DNA from: Flavobacterium solisilvae
GTDB lineage: Bacteria; Bacteroidota; Bacteroidia; Flavobacteriales; Flavobacteriaceae
Direction of reading: 5' to 3'
Assembly (NCBI RefSeq): GCF_012911605.1
Contig: NZ_JAAMPT010000208.1
Coordinates: forward strand, 186,001 to 250,000
DNA: 64,000 nt
Positions within the stretch are counted from its first letter, which is position 1. Every line of letters starts with the position of its first letter. A program made the position numbers and the translations under genes. The notes beneath the pieces were generated by a model. The model was not told the DNA's origin. It did not search any database and was given only the letters and a program-made list of their open reading frames with translations. Shown here piece by piece: positions 26,009-35,599 of this stretch.

Positions 26009-27457
26009 ATGGCAAAATATACTGAAGACGACTTAAAAGTCGAATTAGAAAATAAAGAATACGAATATGGATTCTACACCGAACTCGAATCGGAAACGTT
26101 TCCTATTGGATTAAACGAAGACATTGTTCGTGCGATTTCAAAGAAAAAAGAAGAACCACAATGGATGACCGATTGGCGAATTGAAGCCTTTCGCGCTTGG
26201 CAAGAAATGGTTGAACCAGAATGGGCAAATGTTCAGTATGAAAAACCAGATTTTCAAGCGATTTCCTATTATTCTGCACCCAAAAAAGCCGATCCAAACA
26301 AAACTCTTGACGATGTTGATCCTGAACTTTTGGCAATGTACAAAAAACTCGGAATTTCTATCGATGAGCAAAAGAAAATGAACAATATCGCTATGGATAT
26401 TGTAGTCGATTCGGTTTCGGTGGCAACGACATTCAAGAAAACTTTGGCGGAAAAAGGAATTATTTTCATGAGTATTTCCGAAGCCATTCGCGAATATCCA
26501 GATTTGGTTCAGAAATATTTAGGAACGGTTGTGCCTCAAAAAGATAATTTTTATGCTGCTTTGAACTCAGCAGTTTTCTCCGATGGAAGTTTCTGTTATA
26601 TTCCAAAAGGAGTTAAATGTCCAATGGAATTATCAACGTATTTCCGTATCAATCAAGCTGGAACAGGACAATTTGAAAGAACACTTCTTATTGCCGACGA
26701 AGGTAGTTATGTGTCTTATTTAGAAGGTTGTACAGCGCCAAGTCGTGACGAAAACCAATTGCACGCAGCGGTTGTTGAATTAATTGCAATGGAAAATGCC
26801 GAAATTAAATATTCAACGGTACAAAATTGGTATCCAGGAAATAAAGAAGGAAAAGGTGGTGTTTTTAACTTCGTTACCAAAAGAGGAATTTGCGAAAAAA
26901 ATGCAAAAATCTCGTGGACACAAGTAGAAACAGGTTCGGCAGTAACTTGGAAATATCCTTCAGTAGTTTTGAAAGGCGATAATTCAATAGGTGAATTTTA
27001 TTCGATTGCTGTGACTAATAATTTCCAGCAAGCCGATACCGGAACGAAGATGATTCATTTAGGTAAAAATACCAAATCGACTATTATTTCCAAAGGAATT
27101 TCGGCAGGAAAATCACAAAATAGTTATCGTGGTTTGGTTAGAATTAGCGCCAATGCCAATAATGCTCGAAACTTTTCCCAATGCGATAGTTTGTTGATGG
27201 GAAATAATTGTGGTGCGCATACTTTTCCTTACATTGAAAGTAAAAATTCAAGTGCTAAAATCGAACACGAAGCAACGACTTCAAAAATCGGTGAAGATCA
27301 AGTATTTTACTGTAATCAACGCGGTATTCCAACCGAAAAAGCTATTGCATTGATTGTGAATGGTTTCAGTAAAGAAGTTTTGAATAAACTACCAATGGAA
27401 TTTGCTGTTGAAGCACAAAAATTATTAGAAATTTCATTGGAAGGTTCAGTTGGATAA
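26009..27457 (+). CDS. sufB: Fe-S cluster assembly protein SufB
   Basis: This 482-residue protein is the SufB scaffold subunit that forms the SufBC2D complex on which Fe-S clusters are built. Recognisable segments are [42 protein letters not shown], the parallel beta-helix middle and [19 protein letters not shown], which holds the C-terminal Cys that corresponds to the active cysteine region. [21 protein letters not shown] follows near the end. Length and order match. It is followed by a toxin-antitoxin pair, not directly by sufC. Confidence 0.97.
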   Translation: MAKYTEDDLKVELENKEYEYGFYTELESETFPIGLNEDIVRAISKKKEEPQWMTDWRIEAFRAWQEMVEPEWANVQYEKPDFQAISYYSAPKKADPNKTLDDVDPELLAMYKKLGISIDEQKKMNNIAMDIVVDSVSVATTFKKTLAEKGIIFMSISEAIREYPDLVQKYLGTVVPQKDNFYAALNSAVFSDGSFCYIPKGVKCPMELSTYFRINQAGTGQFERTLLIADEGSYVSYLEGCTAPSRDENQLHAAVVELIAMENAEIKYSTVQNWYPGNKEGKGGVFNFVTKRGICEKNAKISWTQVETGSAVTWKYPSVVLKGDNSIGEFYSIAVTNNFQQADTGTKMIHLGKNTKSTIISKGISAGKSQNSYRGLVRISANANNARNFSQCDSLLMGNNCGAHTFPYIESKNSSAKIEHEATTSKIGEDQVFYCNQRGIPTEKAIALIVNGFSKEVLNKLPMEFAVEAQKLLEISLEGSVG

Positions 27458-27471
27458 TAAAATTAAAAGTT

Positions 27472-27675
27472 ATGGATATAATTTTAAAAAACGTAAAGAA
27501 AAAAGATTTTCCAGTGTTAAAATCATTGGCAAAATCGCTTGGTTTTGAAATTGTTGAAAAAGAAAAACCATATAATCCAGAATTTGTAAAAGAAATTTTG
27601 GAAGCTGAAAAAAGCATCAAAGAAGGTCGAGGAACCAAAATCACAATGGAAGAATTGAGAGAATTATGCAAATAG
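27472..27675 (+). CDS. Small antitoxin-like protein (DUF2683-type)
   Basis: This 67-residue charged protein has an N-terminal alpha/beta part (MDIILKNVKKKDFPVLKSLAKSLGFEI) and a helical C-terminus ending in [14 protein letters not shown], typical of the tail by which small antitoxins grip their toxins. Its stop overlaps the start of the YoeB-like gene by 10 bases. I recall such proteins in Bacteroidota as DUF2683 members paired with YoeB/Txe or RelE toxins. It probably neutralises the toxin and may repress transcription. It lies 14 bases after sufB in the SUF operon. Confidence 0.78.
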   Translation: MDIILKNVKKKDFPVLKSLAKSLGFEIVEKEKPYNPEFVKEILEAEKSIKEGRGTKITMEELRELCK

Positions 27676-27938
27676 AATTTTCGGAAAAAGCTAATGCAGA
27701 TTTAGATTTTTGGAGAAAGTCTGGAAAGAAAGGAATATTAAATAAAATATTTTCCTTGATTGAAGATATTCAATTGCATCCATTTGAAGGAATTGGAAAA
27801 CCTGAACCTTTGAAACACCAGCTTTCAGGAAAATGGTCACGAAGAATAAATCAAGAACATCGAATTATTTACCAAGTAACCGAAGAAAATACAATTGAAA
27901 TATTAGATATTTTGTCATTAAAAGGACATTACGAATAA
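27666..27938 (+). CDS. YoeB/Txe-family mRNA interferase toxin
   Basis: This 90-residue protein matches YoeB, a ribosome-dependent endoribonuclease. The expected functional residues are visible: Glu47 in KPEPL, the Arg/His-rich segment around residues 59-66 (RRINQEHR) and the C-terminal His88-Tyr89. [20 protein letters not shown] is the family core. It is translationally coupled to the upstream antitoxin and ends 13 bases before sufC. The residues needed for activity appear intact. Confidence 0.9.
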   Translation: MQIEFSEKANADLDFWRKSGKKGILNKIFSLIEDIQLHPFEGIGKPEPLKHQLSGKWSRRINQEHRIIYQVTEENTIEILDILSLKGHYE

Positions 27939-27951
27939 ACAAAACAATAAA

Positions 27952-28701
27952 ATGTTAAAAATTAGCAACTTACACGCTTCAGTAGAAGACAAAGACATAT
28001 TAAAAGGAATTAATCTTGAGATAAAAGCAGGAGAAGTTCATGCGATTATGGGACCAAATGGTGCCGGAAAATCAACACTTTCATCCATCATTGCAGGAAA
28101 CGAAAACTATGAAGTTTCGGAAGGTGAAATCTTTTTAGAAGGTGAAGATATTTCAGAATTAGCGCCAGAAGAAAGAGCACACAAAGGTGTTTTCTTATCG
28201 TTTCAATATCCAGTAGAAATTCCGGGAGTTTCTGTTACGAATTTCATCAAAACGGCAATAAACGAAAAGAGAAAAGCAAATGGCGAAGAAGAAATGCCGG
28301 CAAACGAAATGCTGAAGTTAATTCGCGAGAAATCGGAATTATTAGAAATGGACAGAAAGTTCTTGTCGCGTTCGTTAAACGAAGGTTTTTCGGGTGGAGA
28401 AAAGAAACGTAACGAGATTTTCCAAATGGCAATGTTAGAGCCAAAAATCGCCATTCTAGACGAAACGGATTCAGGATTGGATATTGACGCACTTCGTATC
28501 GTTGCCAATGGTGTAAATAAACTTAAAAACGAAAACAACGCTGTATTAGTAATAACGCATTACCAACGGTTGTTAGATTATATCATTCCTGATTTTGTTC
28601 ACGTTTTAATGGATGGAAAAATCGTTAAAACAGGCGGAAAAGAATTAGCTTACGAATTAGAAGAAAAAGGATACGATTGGATAAAAAGTGAATTAGTTTA
28701 A
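27952..28701 (+). CDS. sufC: Fe-S cluster assembly ATPase SufC
   Basis: This 249-residue ABC-type ATPase shows Walker [10 protein letters not shown] (residues 35-43), the signature segment [13 protein letters not shown], Walker [13 protein letters not shown] and the H-loop [12 protein letters not shown], all typical of SufC. It powers the conformational changes of the SufBCD scaffold. It lies directly after the YoeB-like gene and 69 bases before sufD, with a word-repeat in the gap. Confidence 0.97.
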   Translation: MLKISNLHASVEDKDILKGINLEIKAGEVHAIMGPNGAGKSTLSSIIAGNENYEVSEGEIFLEGEDISELAPEERAHKGVFLSFQYPVEIPGVSVTNFIKTAINEKRKANGEEEMPANEMLKLIREKSELLEMDRKFLSRSLNEGFSGGEKKRNEIFQMAMLEPKIAILDETDSGLDIDALRIVANGVNKLKNENNAVLVITHYQRLLDYIIPDFVHVLMDGKIVKTGGKELAYELEEKGYDWIKSELV

Positions 28702-28702
28702 A

Positions 28703-28766
28703 AAGTTATCAGTTGTCTGTTATCGGTTTCGTGCTGACAACAAAAACAACTGACAACCGACAACAA
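28703..28766. repeat. Word-repeat palindrome between sufC and sufD
   Basis: GTTATCAGTTGTCTGTTATC and, at the other end, AACTGACAACCGACAAC form an imperfect inverted repeat of the words CTGACAAC/GTTGTCAG. It fills the sufC-sufD gap. Confidence 0.5.
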
Positions 28767-28770
28767 AATT

Positions 28771-30087
28771 ATGGATTTAAAAGAAAAATTAGTATCGTCT
28801 TTCATGGCATTTGAAGAGCAAATTGATGTTCATTCAGAGCTTCATGATGTGCGTACTTCGGCTATAAAAAACTTTGAAAATAAAGGTTTCCCAACTAAAA
28901 AAGAGGAAGCATGGAAATATACTTCGTTGAACGCCATCTTAAAAAATGACTTCACCGTTTTTCCAAAGCACGAAAATTCAATTGAATTTGCTGAGGTAAA
29001 AAAGTATTTCTTACACGAAATTGATACGTATAAAGTGATTTTTGTGGACGGAAAATTCTCTTCGTTTTTATCGTCAACAACGCACGATGGATTGGATGTT
29101 TGCTTAATGTCATCAGCATTAACAAAACCAAAATACAAAATCGTAATTGATGAATATTTCAATAAAATTGCCAGCAAAGACGAGACTTTAACCACGTTGA
29201 ATACCGCTTTTGCTTGCGAAGGTGCATACATCAACATCCCAAAAAGTAAAGTAGTTGAAAAACCAATTGAAATCATTTATTTCTCAACAGGAATTGAAAA
29301 TGCTTTGATGGTTCAGCCCAGAAATTTGGTAATCGTTGGCGAAAATGCGCATGTTCAAATTATAGAAAGACATCAATCGTTGAATGAAAATCCAGTGTTA
29401 ACCAATTCGGTAACTGAGATTTTTGCACAAAAACGCGCTATTGTTGATTATTACAAAATTCAAAACGATTTGCAATCGGCAAACTTGATTGATAACACTT
29501 ATATTTCTCAAAAACAAGAAAGTAGAGTTTCGGTTCACACATTTTCTTTTGGTGGAAACATCACAAGAAACAACCTGAATTTCTATCATTTTGGCGAAAG
29601 AATTGACAGCACATTAAAAGGAATTACCATTATTGGCGATAAGCAACACGTTGATCATTACACATTGGTAAATCATGCAACGCCAAATTGTGAAAGCCAC
29701 CAAAACTATAAAACGATTTTAGCTGATAGCTCAACAGGTGTTTTCAACGGAAAAATATTTGTAGAAAAAGAAGCTCAAAAAACCGATGCTTTTCAGCAAA
29801 ATAACAACATTTTATTAGGAGATAAAGCAACGATAAATGCAAAACCACAGTTAGAAATTTTCGCCGATGACGTAAAATGTTCACACGGTTGCACGATTGG
29901 ACAATTAGACGAAAGCGCGATGTTCTATATGCAACAACGCGGAATTCCAAAGAGAGAAGCCAAAGCATTATTGATGTATGCATTTACCAACGAAGTCATC
30001 GAAAGCATCAAAATACCTGAATTAAAACAACGAATTACTAAAATTATCGCGATGAAATTAGGCGTCAATTTAGGGTTTGATTTATAA
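28771..30087 (+). CDS. sufD: Fe-S cluster assembly protein SufD
   Basis: This 438-residue protein is the SufD partner of SufB. Characteristic parts are KKEEAWKYTSL near the N-terminus and the beta-helix core, with KCSHGCTIGQLDESAMFYMQQRGI close to the C-terminus. The core His of this stretch is the conserved residue required for cluster assembly. It forms SufBC2D with the neighbouring products. It is followed by a strong bidirectional terminator and then by minus-strand accessory genes, so the SUF run is broken here. Confidence 0.96.
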   Translation: MDLKEKLVSSFMAFEEQIDVHSELHDVRTSAIKNFENKGFPTKKEEAWKYTSLNAILKNDFTVFPKHENSIEFAEVKKYFLHEIDTYKVIFVDGKFSSFLSSTTHDGLDVCLMSSALTKPKYKIVIDEYFNKIASKDETLTTLNTAFACEGAYINIPKSKVVEKPIEIIYFSTGIENALMVQPRNLVIVGENAHVQIIERHQSLNENPVLTNSVTEIFAQKRAIVDYYKIQNDLQSANLIDNTYISQKQESRVSVHTFSFGGNITRNNLNFYHFGERIDSTLKGITIIGDKQHVDHYTLVNHATPNCESHQNYKTILADSSTGVFNGKIFVEKEAQKTDAFQQNNNILLGDKATINAKPQLEIFADDVKCSHGCTIGQLDESAMFYMQQRGIPKREAKALLMYAFTNEVIESIKIPELKQRITKIIAMKLGVNLGFDL

Positions 30088-30129
30088 AAATTAGAAGCGA
30101 ATGGTTTGGGCATTTTTGCCATCCATTTT

Positions 30130-30200
30130 CCCGCTTTTCGTTATAATAAAAAAGCTTTCCAACACGGAAAGCTTTTTTATTTTCGCTACAATCGGGTCTA
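30130..30200. repeat. Dispersed bipartite repeat, copy B
   Basis: Bounded by CCCGCTTTTCGTT on the left and TACAATCGGGTCTA on the right. In this copy the middle is an intrinsic terminator hairpin (30148-30178). Related copies are at 1801-1896 and 47027-47160. Confidence 0.55.
30148..30180. terminator. Bidirectional terminator between sufD and the Doc gene
   Basis: AAAAAAGCTTTCC and GGAAAGCTTTTTT are perfect 13-base arms around the loop AACAC, with a U-tract on both strands. It separates convergent sufD and the Doc-type gene. Confidence 0.9.
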
Positions 30201-30224
30201 TTTTAGTGATTGTATTGAGTAAAT

Positions 30225-30659
30225 TTATTGAGATTTAGAAATAATTATCTTAAGCTTTAATTCTTCACTAAAGTCATGCTCATAAAGAATTGAAGTTATT
30301 ATTTCATGTAGCAAATCTTTATCAATTCTATTATCAGCAACATCTACCGAATAATTTTCCATTTGATCAATAAATCTTGGTATTATAAAACCACAATTGT
30401 TTATTTCTAAAAAATAGGCAGTAAGTGCTATCGAAGCTCTCTTGTTTCCATCATTAAAACAGTGATTTTTATTTATTGAGAAAAACAAATGTGTTAATTT
30501 ATCTTCTAAGTTTGGATAATAAAGGTCATTTTTTATGTGTTCAATAGAACTTTCAATTAATCCTTGATTAATTATACCTAGAATTCCACCAGAATTTATT
30601 ATTATTTGGTCATGAACAAATATTGCATGTTCAACATTGAAATAAGTATATTCAAACAT
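30225..30659 (-). CDS. Doc-type Fic/DOC toxin
   Basis: This 144-residue protein has the motif HCFNDGNKR (His66 to Arg74), matching the HxFxDGNKR motif of Doc toxins, which phosphorylate elongation factor Tu in the studied P1 case. The size and the absence of an inhibitory helix in the same chain fit the Doc subgroup, which needs a separate antitoxin. The gene starts 2 bases after the upstream DNA-binding protein stop, so the two form a unit. The activity is inferred from the motif. Confidence 0.85.
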   Translation of the reverse strand: MFEYTYFNVEHAIFVHDQIIINSGGILGIINQGLIESSIEHIKNDLYYPNLEDKLTHLFFSINKNHCFNDGNKRASIALTAYFLEINNCGFIIPRFIDQMENYSVDVADNRIDKDLLHEIITSILYEHDFSEELKLKIIISKSQ

Positions 30660-30661
30660 GA

Positions 30662-31681
30662 TTATCTGTCTTTAAGTCTTTTAAAAACATCAAGTAATTG
30701 TTCATCTTCCATAACTCTTTCAATTAGAGTTTTACTTTTTTCTCCTAAAAAACGATTATAATCTTCATTATTTAATGAATTTATATATGGTTTTAATCGT
30801 TCATGAATAATATTCCTAAACCCATAATCTCTACAAGCCATTTTAGTTCTTACGTCTTCAATTTGAGGTATCCAAAATCGGTTATTTGAAAATTCAATAA
30901 TAAGCTCATCAAGTTCTTTAGGAATTAATTTTCTTTTTAATAACTCAAATTTTTTCTTCATTTCATCAGCAATTCCTATTTCAAATGAAGCAATTAATTT
31001 TAACACTTCAGAGTACATTGTGTCTCGAGGGTTTTCCTTTTCTTCTAACTGAAGTATTTGTTTGTATTCTTTAGAGTTTTCATGAAATATTGCCTCATAA
31101 ATCTTATCAGTATACATTGAATACTTATAGTTTCCCATATCAAGATAAAGATTTAAAGCATTAGTAAATTCTTTTCTATAAATAGGTTCTCTCATAATTG
31201 CAACCAAAAAATCCTCATCTCTTTGATTGATGTATTTTGTAGAACCACCAACTTTTTGGTTTAGTGTATCAATTACAATGTCCAAAATTACACTTCTTAA
31301 AGCTTTTGCCTTTTCACTCTCTGTTAATAGCATTCCAAGGTTTAAAAAGGAGCGAAAATTAAAAACACCTAACTGTGGAGCTTTTAAACCTTCTTGTAAC
31401 ATCCATCCAAATTCCTCTTTAAAATCTTTTAATGACTTGCCCTTTAAATTCTCATAGCCATTATGTTTTAATTCTTCTTCATTACTTGTTAAATATCGTT
31501 CAATTGTCGAAATATCAACTCCATAAAAATCAGCAACTTGAGACTTTGTAAATCTGTATTGTTCTTTGAAAAACATACCACTTACACCAATATATTCTTG
31601 AATTCCTTCTAAAGCGACTTTGTTATTTAGAATGTTTTGTCGATCAATAGCCGACATAGTCAAATCTTTTTTCATAAACAA
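30662..31681 (-). CDS. Putative DNA-binding partner of the Doc toxin (RhuM/phage-regulator-like)
   Basis: This 339-residue protein has an N-terminal helix-turn-helix (FTKSQVADFYGVDISTIERYL, about residues 43-63). It then has a segment (FNFRSFLNLGMLLTESEKAKALRS) that resembles the BRO/RhuM/phage-regulator element seen in virulence RhuM-type and phage antirepressor proteins. The C-terminal 160 residues are helical and unassigned. Its stop is 2 bases before the Doc gene, so it is the likely antitoxin or repressor. It is not a Phd-like antitoxin. The start could also be at 31675. The family assignment is by resemblance and moderately sure. Confidence 0.65.
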   Translation of the reverse strand: MFMKKDLTMSAIDRQNILNNKVALEGIQEYIGVSGMFFKEQYRFTKSQVADFYGVDISTIERYLTSNEEELKHNGYENLKGKSLKDFKEEFGWMLQEGLKAPQLGVFNFRSFLNLGMLLTESEKAKALRSVILDIVIDTLNQKVGGSTKYINQRDEDFLVAIMREPIYRKEFTNALNLYLDMGNYKYSMYTDKIYEAIFHENSKEYKQILQLEEKENPRDTMYSEVLKLIASFEIGIADEMKKKFELLKRKLIPKELDELIIEFSNNRFWIPQIEDVRTKMACRDYGFRNIIHERLKPYINSLNNEDYNRFLGEKSKTLIERVMEDEQLLDVFKRLKDR

Positions 31682-31845
31682 AAATTGTTAATAACTTTTA
31701 TTGTTTCCCTTACTTATGAGGGAAACAATTTTTAAATACCTGATTTTATTGGGGTTTACGCAACTTAAAAATATTAACAAAAAGTATTTTATTTCAGTTA
31801 GTAAAAAATAATCAGATTGTAAATGTACGTAAAAAGTTTGTTTAT

Positions 31846-33192
31846 TTACCTCTTCAAACTCCCAACAACGCCACTCAACAAACCATTAAAATCAAATTCG
31901 GGATTTTCTTTTAAACCCATTCGAACAATCACCAAATCGTGACTTGGAAAAATTGCGACCATTTGTCCTTGAAAACCGCTGGCATAATACATGTCTTTTG
32001 GAGTATTTGGAAACTTTCCACTGGCATTTAACCAAAATTGTGCACCATAATTTCCGTTGGAAGTATTGGTTGGTGTGGAAACGTATTTTGCCCAACTTTC
32101 GTCAAAGATTTGTTCGCCGTTCCAATTGCCTTTGTGTAAATACAATAAGCCAAATTTTGCCCAATCGCGAGTAGTTGACCAACCATAAGACGAACCCACA
32201 AAATTTCCAGTCATATCAACTTCTGTTAAAGCCGAATGCATCCCAATTTTATCAAACAAACTGCTGTACCAAAAATCCAGATATTCTTGATGCGTTTTGA
32301 ACTGTTTTCGCAAAATTCCACTCAATAAATTGGTTGTTCCCGATGAATAATTCCAGGTTTCATTCGGTTTTCCAACGAATGGTTTGTCGATTTGCGATTT
32401 GGTCATGTCTTCTTCAATAAAAAGCATTTTGGTTACATCCGAAATTTTGCCATAATCTTCTTCCCATTCCAAACCCGAATTCATTTGAAGTAAATTATTG
32501 ATAGTAATGCTTTTGCGTTCATCGTTTTGCCATTCAGCAATTGGAGCTTTATCGTTAATATTGATTTTTCCTTGTTTTTGCAAAATGCCAAAAAAAGTTC
32601 CCGTTAAACTTTTTGTCATCGACCAACCTAAAATTCTAGAGTTTTTATCAAAACCATCGGCATATTTTTCGGCAATAATTTTGTCTTTGTAAATCACAAT
32701 TACCGAACGAGTTCGTTTATTTTTTTCTCCTTTTTTGTCAAAAGCATTTTCAACAACAGTATTTAATTTGACATAATCAACATTGGAAAAAACAGTGTCT
32801 TTTGGTTCCAAGTTTCCATACGGAAAAGGCAAATTAGTATTGATTTTAGTTCTTTTTGGAACCAAATACGGTTTTGTAACATCAAAATCATCATTAATTA
32901 AAGTCGCGCCTAAACCTTCGCGATAAATAGCTTTTCGACTTTTTAATCCGTAAACTTTCGAAATCGCCGACTTTTCTTCTTTATTAATTTCATTAGTTGC
33001 CCAATTTACCTTGTCAATATCATTGTCGCCTTGTTGTATGGTTTCTAAGCTTCTTCCATCAATAAAATGACCGGAAGCAACACTTTTGGCAGAGAAACCC
33101 GAAATTAAATCCAGTTGCGGATAAATAGCAATTCGCAGATAAACTAAAAGTAATAGTAGTAAAACCGCGAATATTTTGAAGAATTTTTTCAT
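31846..33192 (-). CDS. Serine hydrolase of the class C beta-lactamase/DD-peptidase fold
   Basis: This 448-residue protein has an N-terminal hydrophobic segment (residues 4-23) and a region of about 140 residues before the catalytic domain. The SxxK motif is Ser191-Met-Thr-Lys194, and Tyr282-Ser-Ser follows in NYSSG, replacing the usual YxN. The later segment YYASGFQGQMVAIFP is the conserved third motif region. The fold covers beta-lactamases, esterases and peptidases; the substrate is unknown. It probably acts in the periplasm. It stands alone with minus-strand orientation between the Doc pair and sufS. Confidence 0.87.
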   Translation of the reverse strand: MKKFFKIFAVLLLLLLVYLRIAIYPQLDLISGFSAKSVASGHFIDGRSLETIQQGDNDIDKVNWATNEINKEEKSAISKVYGLKSRKAIYREGLGATLINDDFDVTKPYLVPKRTKINTNLPFPYGNLEPKDTVFSNVDYVKLNTVVENAFDKKGEKNKRTRSVIVIYKDKIIAEKYADGFDKNSRILGWSMTKSLTGTFFGILQKQGKININDKAPIAEWQNDERKSITINNLLQMNSGLEWEEDYGKISDVTKMLFIEEDMTKSQIDKPFVGKPNETWNYSSGTTNLLSGILRKQFKTHQEYLDFWYSSLFDKIGMHSALTEVDMTGNFVGSSYGWSTTRDWAKFGLLYLHKGNWNGEQIFDESWAKYVSTPTNTSNGNYGAQFWLNASGKFPNTPKDMYYASGFQGQMVAIFPSHDLVIVRMGLKENPEFDFNGLLSGVVGSLKR

Positions 33193-33388
33193 TGTAAATA
33201 GATTTTATGCAATTTATAAAAATTGAAACATATAAGGTATTTAAGTACATATAAGAATTTGGTTAATTTTATTTAGTTGTACTCAAATTGGAAAATAGTA
33301 ATAGTTAGTATATAAATTTGCTTTAACTTAAATGAACTTATATGACTTATATGGTTTGTAAAAACATTCAACAATTATTAACAAACGT

Positions 33389-33422
33389 TTGATAAAAAAC
33401 CATTTCAAAATGTGTACTTTTG
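33389..33422 (+). promoter_or_regulatory. Promoter of sufS
   Basis: TTG at 33389-33391, a 23-base spacer and TACTTTTG at 33415-33422, 25 bases before sufS. It explains how the second SUF group is expressed after separation from sufBCD. Confidence 0.6.
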
Positions 33423-33447
33423 TATTTAGATTTTTTCTAAATAATTC

Positions 33448-34668
33448 ATGTTAGACATACAAAAAATAAGAGCCGATTTTCCGATACTTTCGCAACACGT
33501 TAATGGTAAACCATTAGTCTATTTTGACAATGGTGCAACTTCACAAACGCCAAAGGTTGTGATTGATTCTATAGTGGATTATTACTCAAGATATAATGCC
33601 AATATTCATCGCGGTGTTCATACGTTAAGTCAAATAGCAACCGATGCTTATGAACAGGCAAGAACTAAATTGCAACATCATTTTAATGCGAAGCACAATT
33701 ATGAAATCATTTTTACTTCAGGAACAACTGAAGGAATAAATTTGGTTGCCAATGGTTTTGCGTCTATTTTGAAAAAAGACGATGAAATTATTGTTTCAGC
33801 ATTGGAACATCACAGCAATATCGTGCCTTGGCAAATGTTGTGCGAACATACAGGTGCAATTTTGAAAGTAATTCCGATGAATTATGACGGCGAATTACTG
33901 ATGGATGTATACGTGAAAATGCTTTCGCCAAAAACCAAATTAGTGTTTTGTAATCATATTTCAAATGCGTTAGGAACGATTAATCCGGTTGAATTTATCA
34001 TAGAAAAAGCACACGAAGTTGGCGCAGCAGTTTTAATTGATGGTGCACAAGCTGTTCCTCATCTAAAACCCGATGTTCAAAAGCTGAATTGTGATTTTTA
34101 TGTTGCTTCGGCGCATAAAATGTGCGGTCCAACAGGCGTTGGAATTTTATATGGAAAAGAAGAATGGTTGCGAAAATTGCCACCATATAAAGGCGGAGGC
34201 GAAATGATTGCCACGGTTACGTTTGAAAAAACGACCTATGCCGATTTACCACATAAATTTGAAGCGGGAACGCCAAATATTTGTGGCGGAATCGCTTTCG
34301 GTGTAGCAGTTGATTATATGAACGGAATAGGTTTTGATGCCATTGCAAAGCAAGAACAAGAATTACTGGAATACGGAACAAAACGCTTGCAAGAATTAGA
34401 AAATATAGAAATTTACGGAACCAAAGATTTGTCTAAAAAAGCTTCGGTAATTTCGTTTAATATCAAAGGAATTCATCCGTATGACATTGGTACAATTATT
34501 GACAAACTAGGAATAGCAGTACGAACTGGACATCATTGTGCACAACCAATTATGGATTTTTATCAAATTCCTGGAACAATAAGAGCGAGTTTTGCATTTT
34601 ACAATACTAAAGAAGAAATTGATATTTTTGTAGAAGCTGTGAAAAAAGCGCAAATGATGTTATCCTAA
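33448..34668 (+). CDS. sufS: Cysteine desulfurase SufS
   Basis: This 406-residue PLP enzyme takes sulfur from cysteine and passes it as persulfide. The Schiff-base lysine is Lys224 in SAHKMCGPTG, and the catalytic Cys364 lies in RTGHHCAQP, the SufS (group II) pattern. FDNGATSQTP at the N-terminus and GTTEGINLVA are also typical. It works with SufE, encoded two genes downstream. It has its own promoter. Confidence 0.97.
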   Translation: MLDIQKIRADFPILSQHVNGKPLVYFDNGATSQTPKVVIDSIVDYYSRYNANIHRGVHTLSQIATDAYEQARTKLQHHFNAKHNYEIIFTSGTTEGINLVANGFASILKKDDEIIVSALEHHSNIVPWQMLCEHTGAILKVIPMNYDGELLMDVYVKMLSPKTKLVFCNHISNALGTINPVEFIIEKAHEVGAAVLIDGAQAVPHLKPDVQKLNCDFYVASAHKMCGPTGVGILYGKEEWLRKLPPYKGGGEMIATVTFEKTTYADLPHKFEAGTPNICGGIAFGVAVDYMNGIGFDAIAKQEQELLEYGTKRLQELENIEIYGTKDLSKKASVISFNIKGIHPYDIGTIIDKLGIAVRTGHHCAQPIMDFYQIPGTIRASFAFYNTKEEIDIFVEAVKKAQMMLS

Positions 34669-34679
34669 AAATAAAGAAA

Positions 34680-35120
34680 ATGAAAACAATAGGAATGATT
34701 TTGCTTACCATTTTCCTTGGAAAAAGTTGTAGCAACGAAGCTCAAAACGATATTAATAATGCGGTGTTGCAATATTCAGCACATACACGTGGTTTTCATT
34801 TGAAGATTATCGTAAATAATCAAACGGCAACTATTTCCAAAGGAAGAACACCAGATTCCATGACACAAACGCAGACTAAAATATCTGATAGTGATTGGAA
34901 AGATTTGATTACATTGTTTGAAAAAACAAATTTGGAAGCTTTCCCAACGTTAAAAGATCCAACACAAAAACGATTTTATGATGGTGCGGCAATAGCTGAC
35001 TTAAAGGTTCGTTATCAGGATAAAAACTATGAAACAGTTAATTTTGATCATGGTTTTCCACCAGCTGAAATTGAAAATTTAGTAAAAAAAATTGTGGCTT
35101 TGGCCGACGAAAAGGAGTAA
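34680..35120 (+). CDS. Hypothetical lipoprotein
   Basis: This 146-residue protein begins MKTIGMILLTIFLGKSCSNE, a lipoprotein-like signal with Cys at residue 17, although the lipobox region (GKSC) is atypical. The rest is a small alpha/beta domain with no cysteine or catalytic motif that I recognise. It starts 11 bases after sufS and is in the same direction as the SUF genes, but no role in Fe-S assembly is known to me. Confidence 0.6.
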   Translation: MKTIGMILLTIFLGKSCSNEAQNDINNAVLQYSAHTRGFHLKIIVNNQTATISKGRTPDSMTQTQTKISDSDWKDLITLFEKTNLEAFPTLKDPTQKRFYDGAAIADLKVRYQDKNYETVNFDHGFPPAEIENLVKKIVALADEKE

Positions 35121-35137
35121 AAGTAGATATAAATAAA

Positions 35138-35164
35138 TGAGATTGCTTCGTGCCTCGCAATGAC
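35138..35164. repeat. GAGATTGC...GCAATGAC repeat before sufE
   Basis: TGAGATTGCTTCG...CTCGCAATGAC is a short imperfect palindrome. Related copies are at 35600-35647 and, inverted, at 1821-1846. One possible sufE start codon (35160) lies inside it. Confidence 0.55.
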
Positions 35165-35165
35165 T

Positions 35166-35585
35166 ATGACAATAAAAGAGATACAAGACGAAATCGTTGA
35201 TGAATTTTCAATGTTTGATGATTGGATGCAACGCTATGAATACATCATTGAACTTGGGAAAACATTACCATTAATTGACGAACAATATAAAACCGAAGAC
35301 AATATCATCAAAGGTTGTCAATCTAAAGTTTGGGTTCACGCAAACCAAGAAAACGATAAAATAGTTTTCACAGCCGATAGCGATGCGATTTTAACCAAAG
35401 GAATAATTGCGATTTTAATTCGTGCTTTTTCCAATCAAAAAGCTTCGGATATTTTGGATGCCAATACCGATTTTATTGATGAAATTGGATTAAAAGAACA
35501 TTTGTCACCAACACGCGCCAACGGTTTGGTTTCAATGATTAAACAAATAAAAATGTATGCTTTGGCGTTTAGTGCTAAAAATTAA
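35166..35585 (+). CDS. sufE: Cysteine desulfurase activator SufE
   Basis: From the ATG at 35166 (MTIKEIQDEIVDEFS) the protein is 139 residues; an ATG at 35160 adds MT and lies in a repeat. The active Cys is in IIKGCQSKVWVH, the SufE persulfide acceptor. WMQRYEYIIELGKTLP and the C-terminal GLKEHLSPTRANGLVSM are also typical. SufE accepts sulfur from SufS and delivers it to SufB. Confidence 0.94.
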   Translation: MTIKEIQDEIVDEFSMFDDWMQRYEYIIELGKTLPLIDEQYKTEDNIIKGCQSKVWVHANQENDKIVFTADSDAILTKGIIAILIRAFSNQKASDILDANTDFIDEIGLKEHLSPTRANGLVSMIKQIKMYALAFSAKN

Positions 35586-35599
35586 CAATTAAAAATAAG

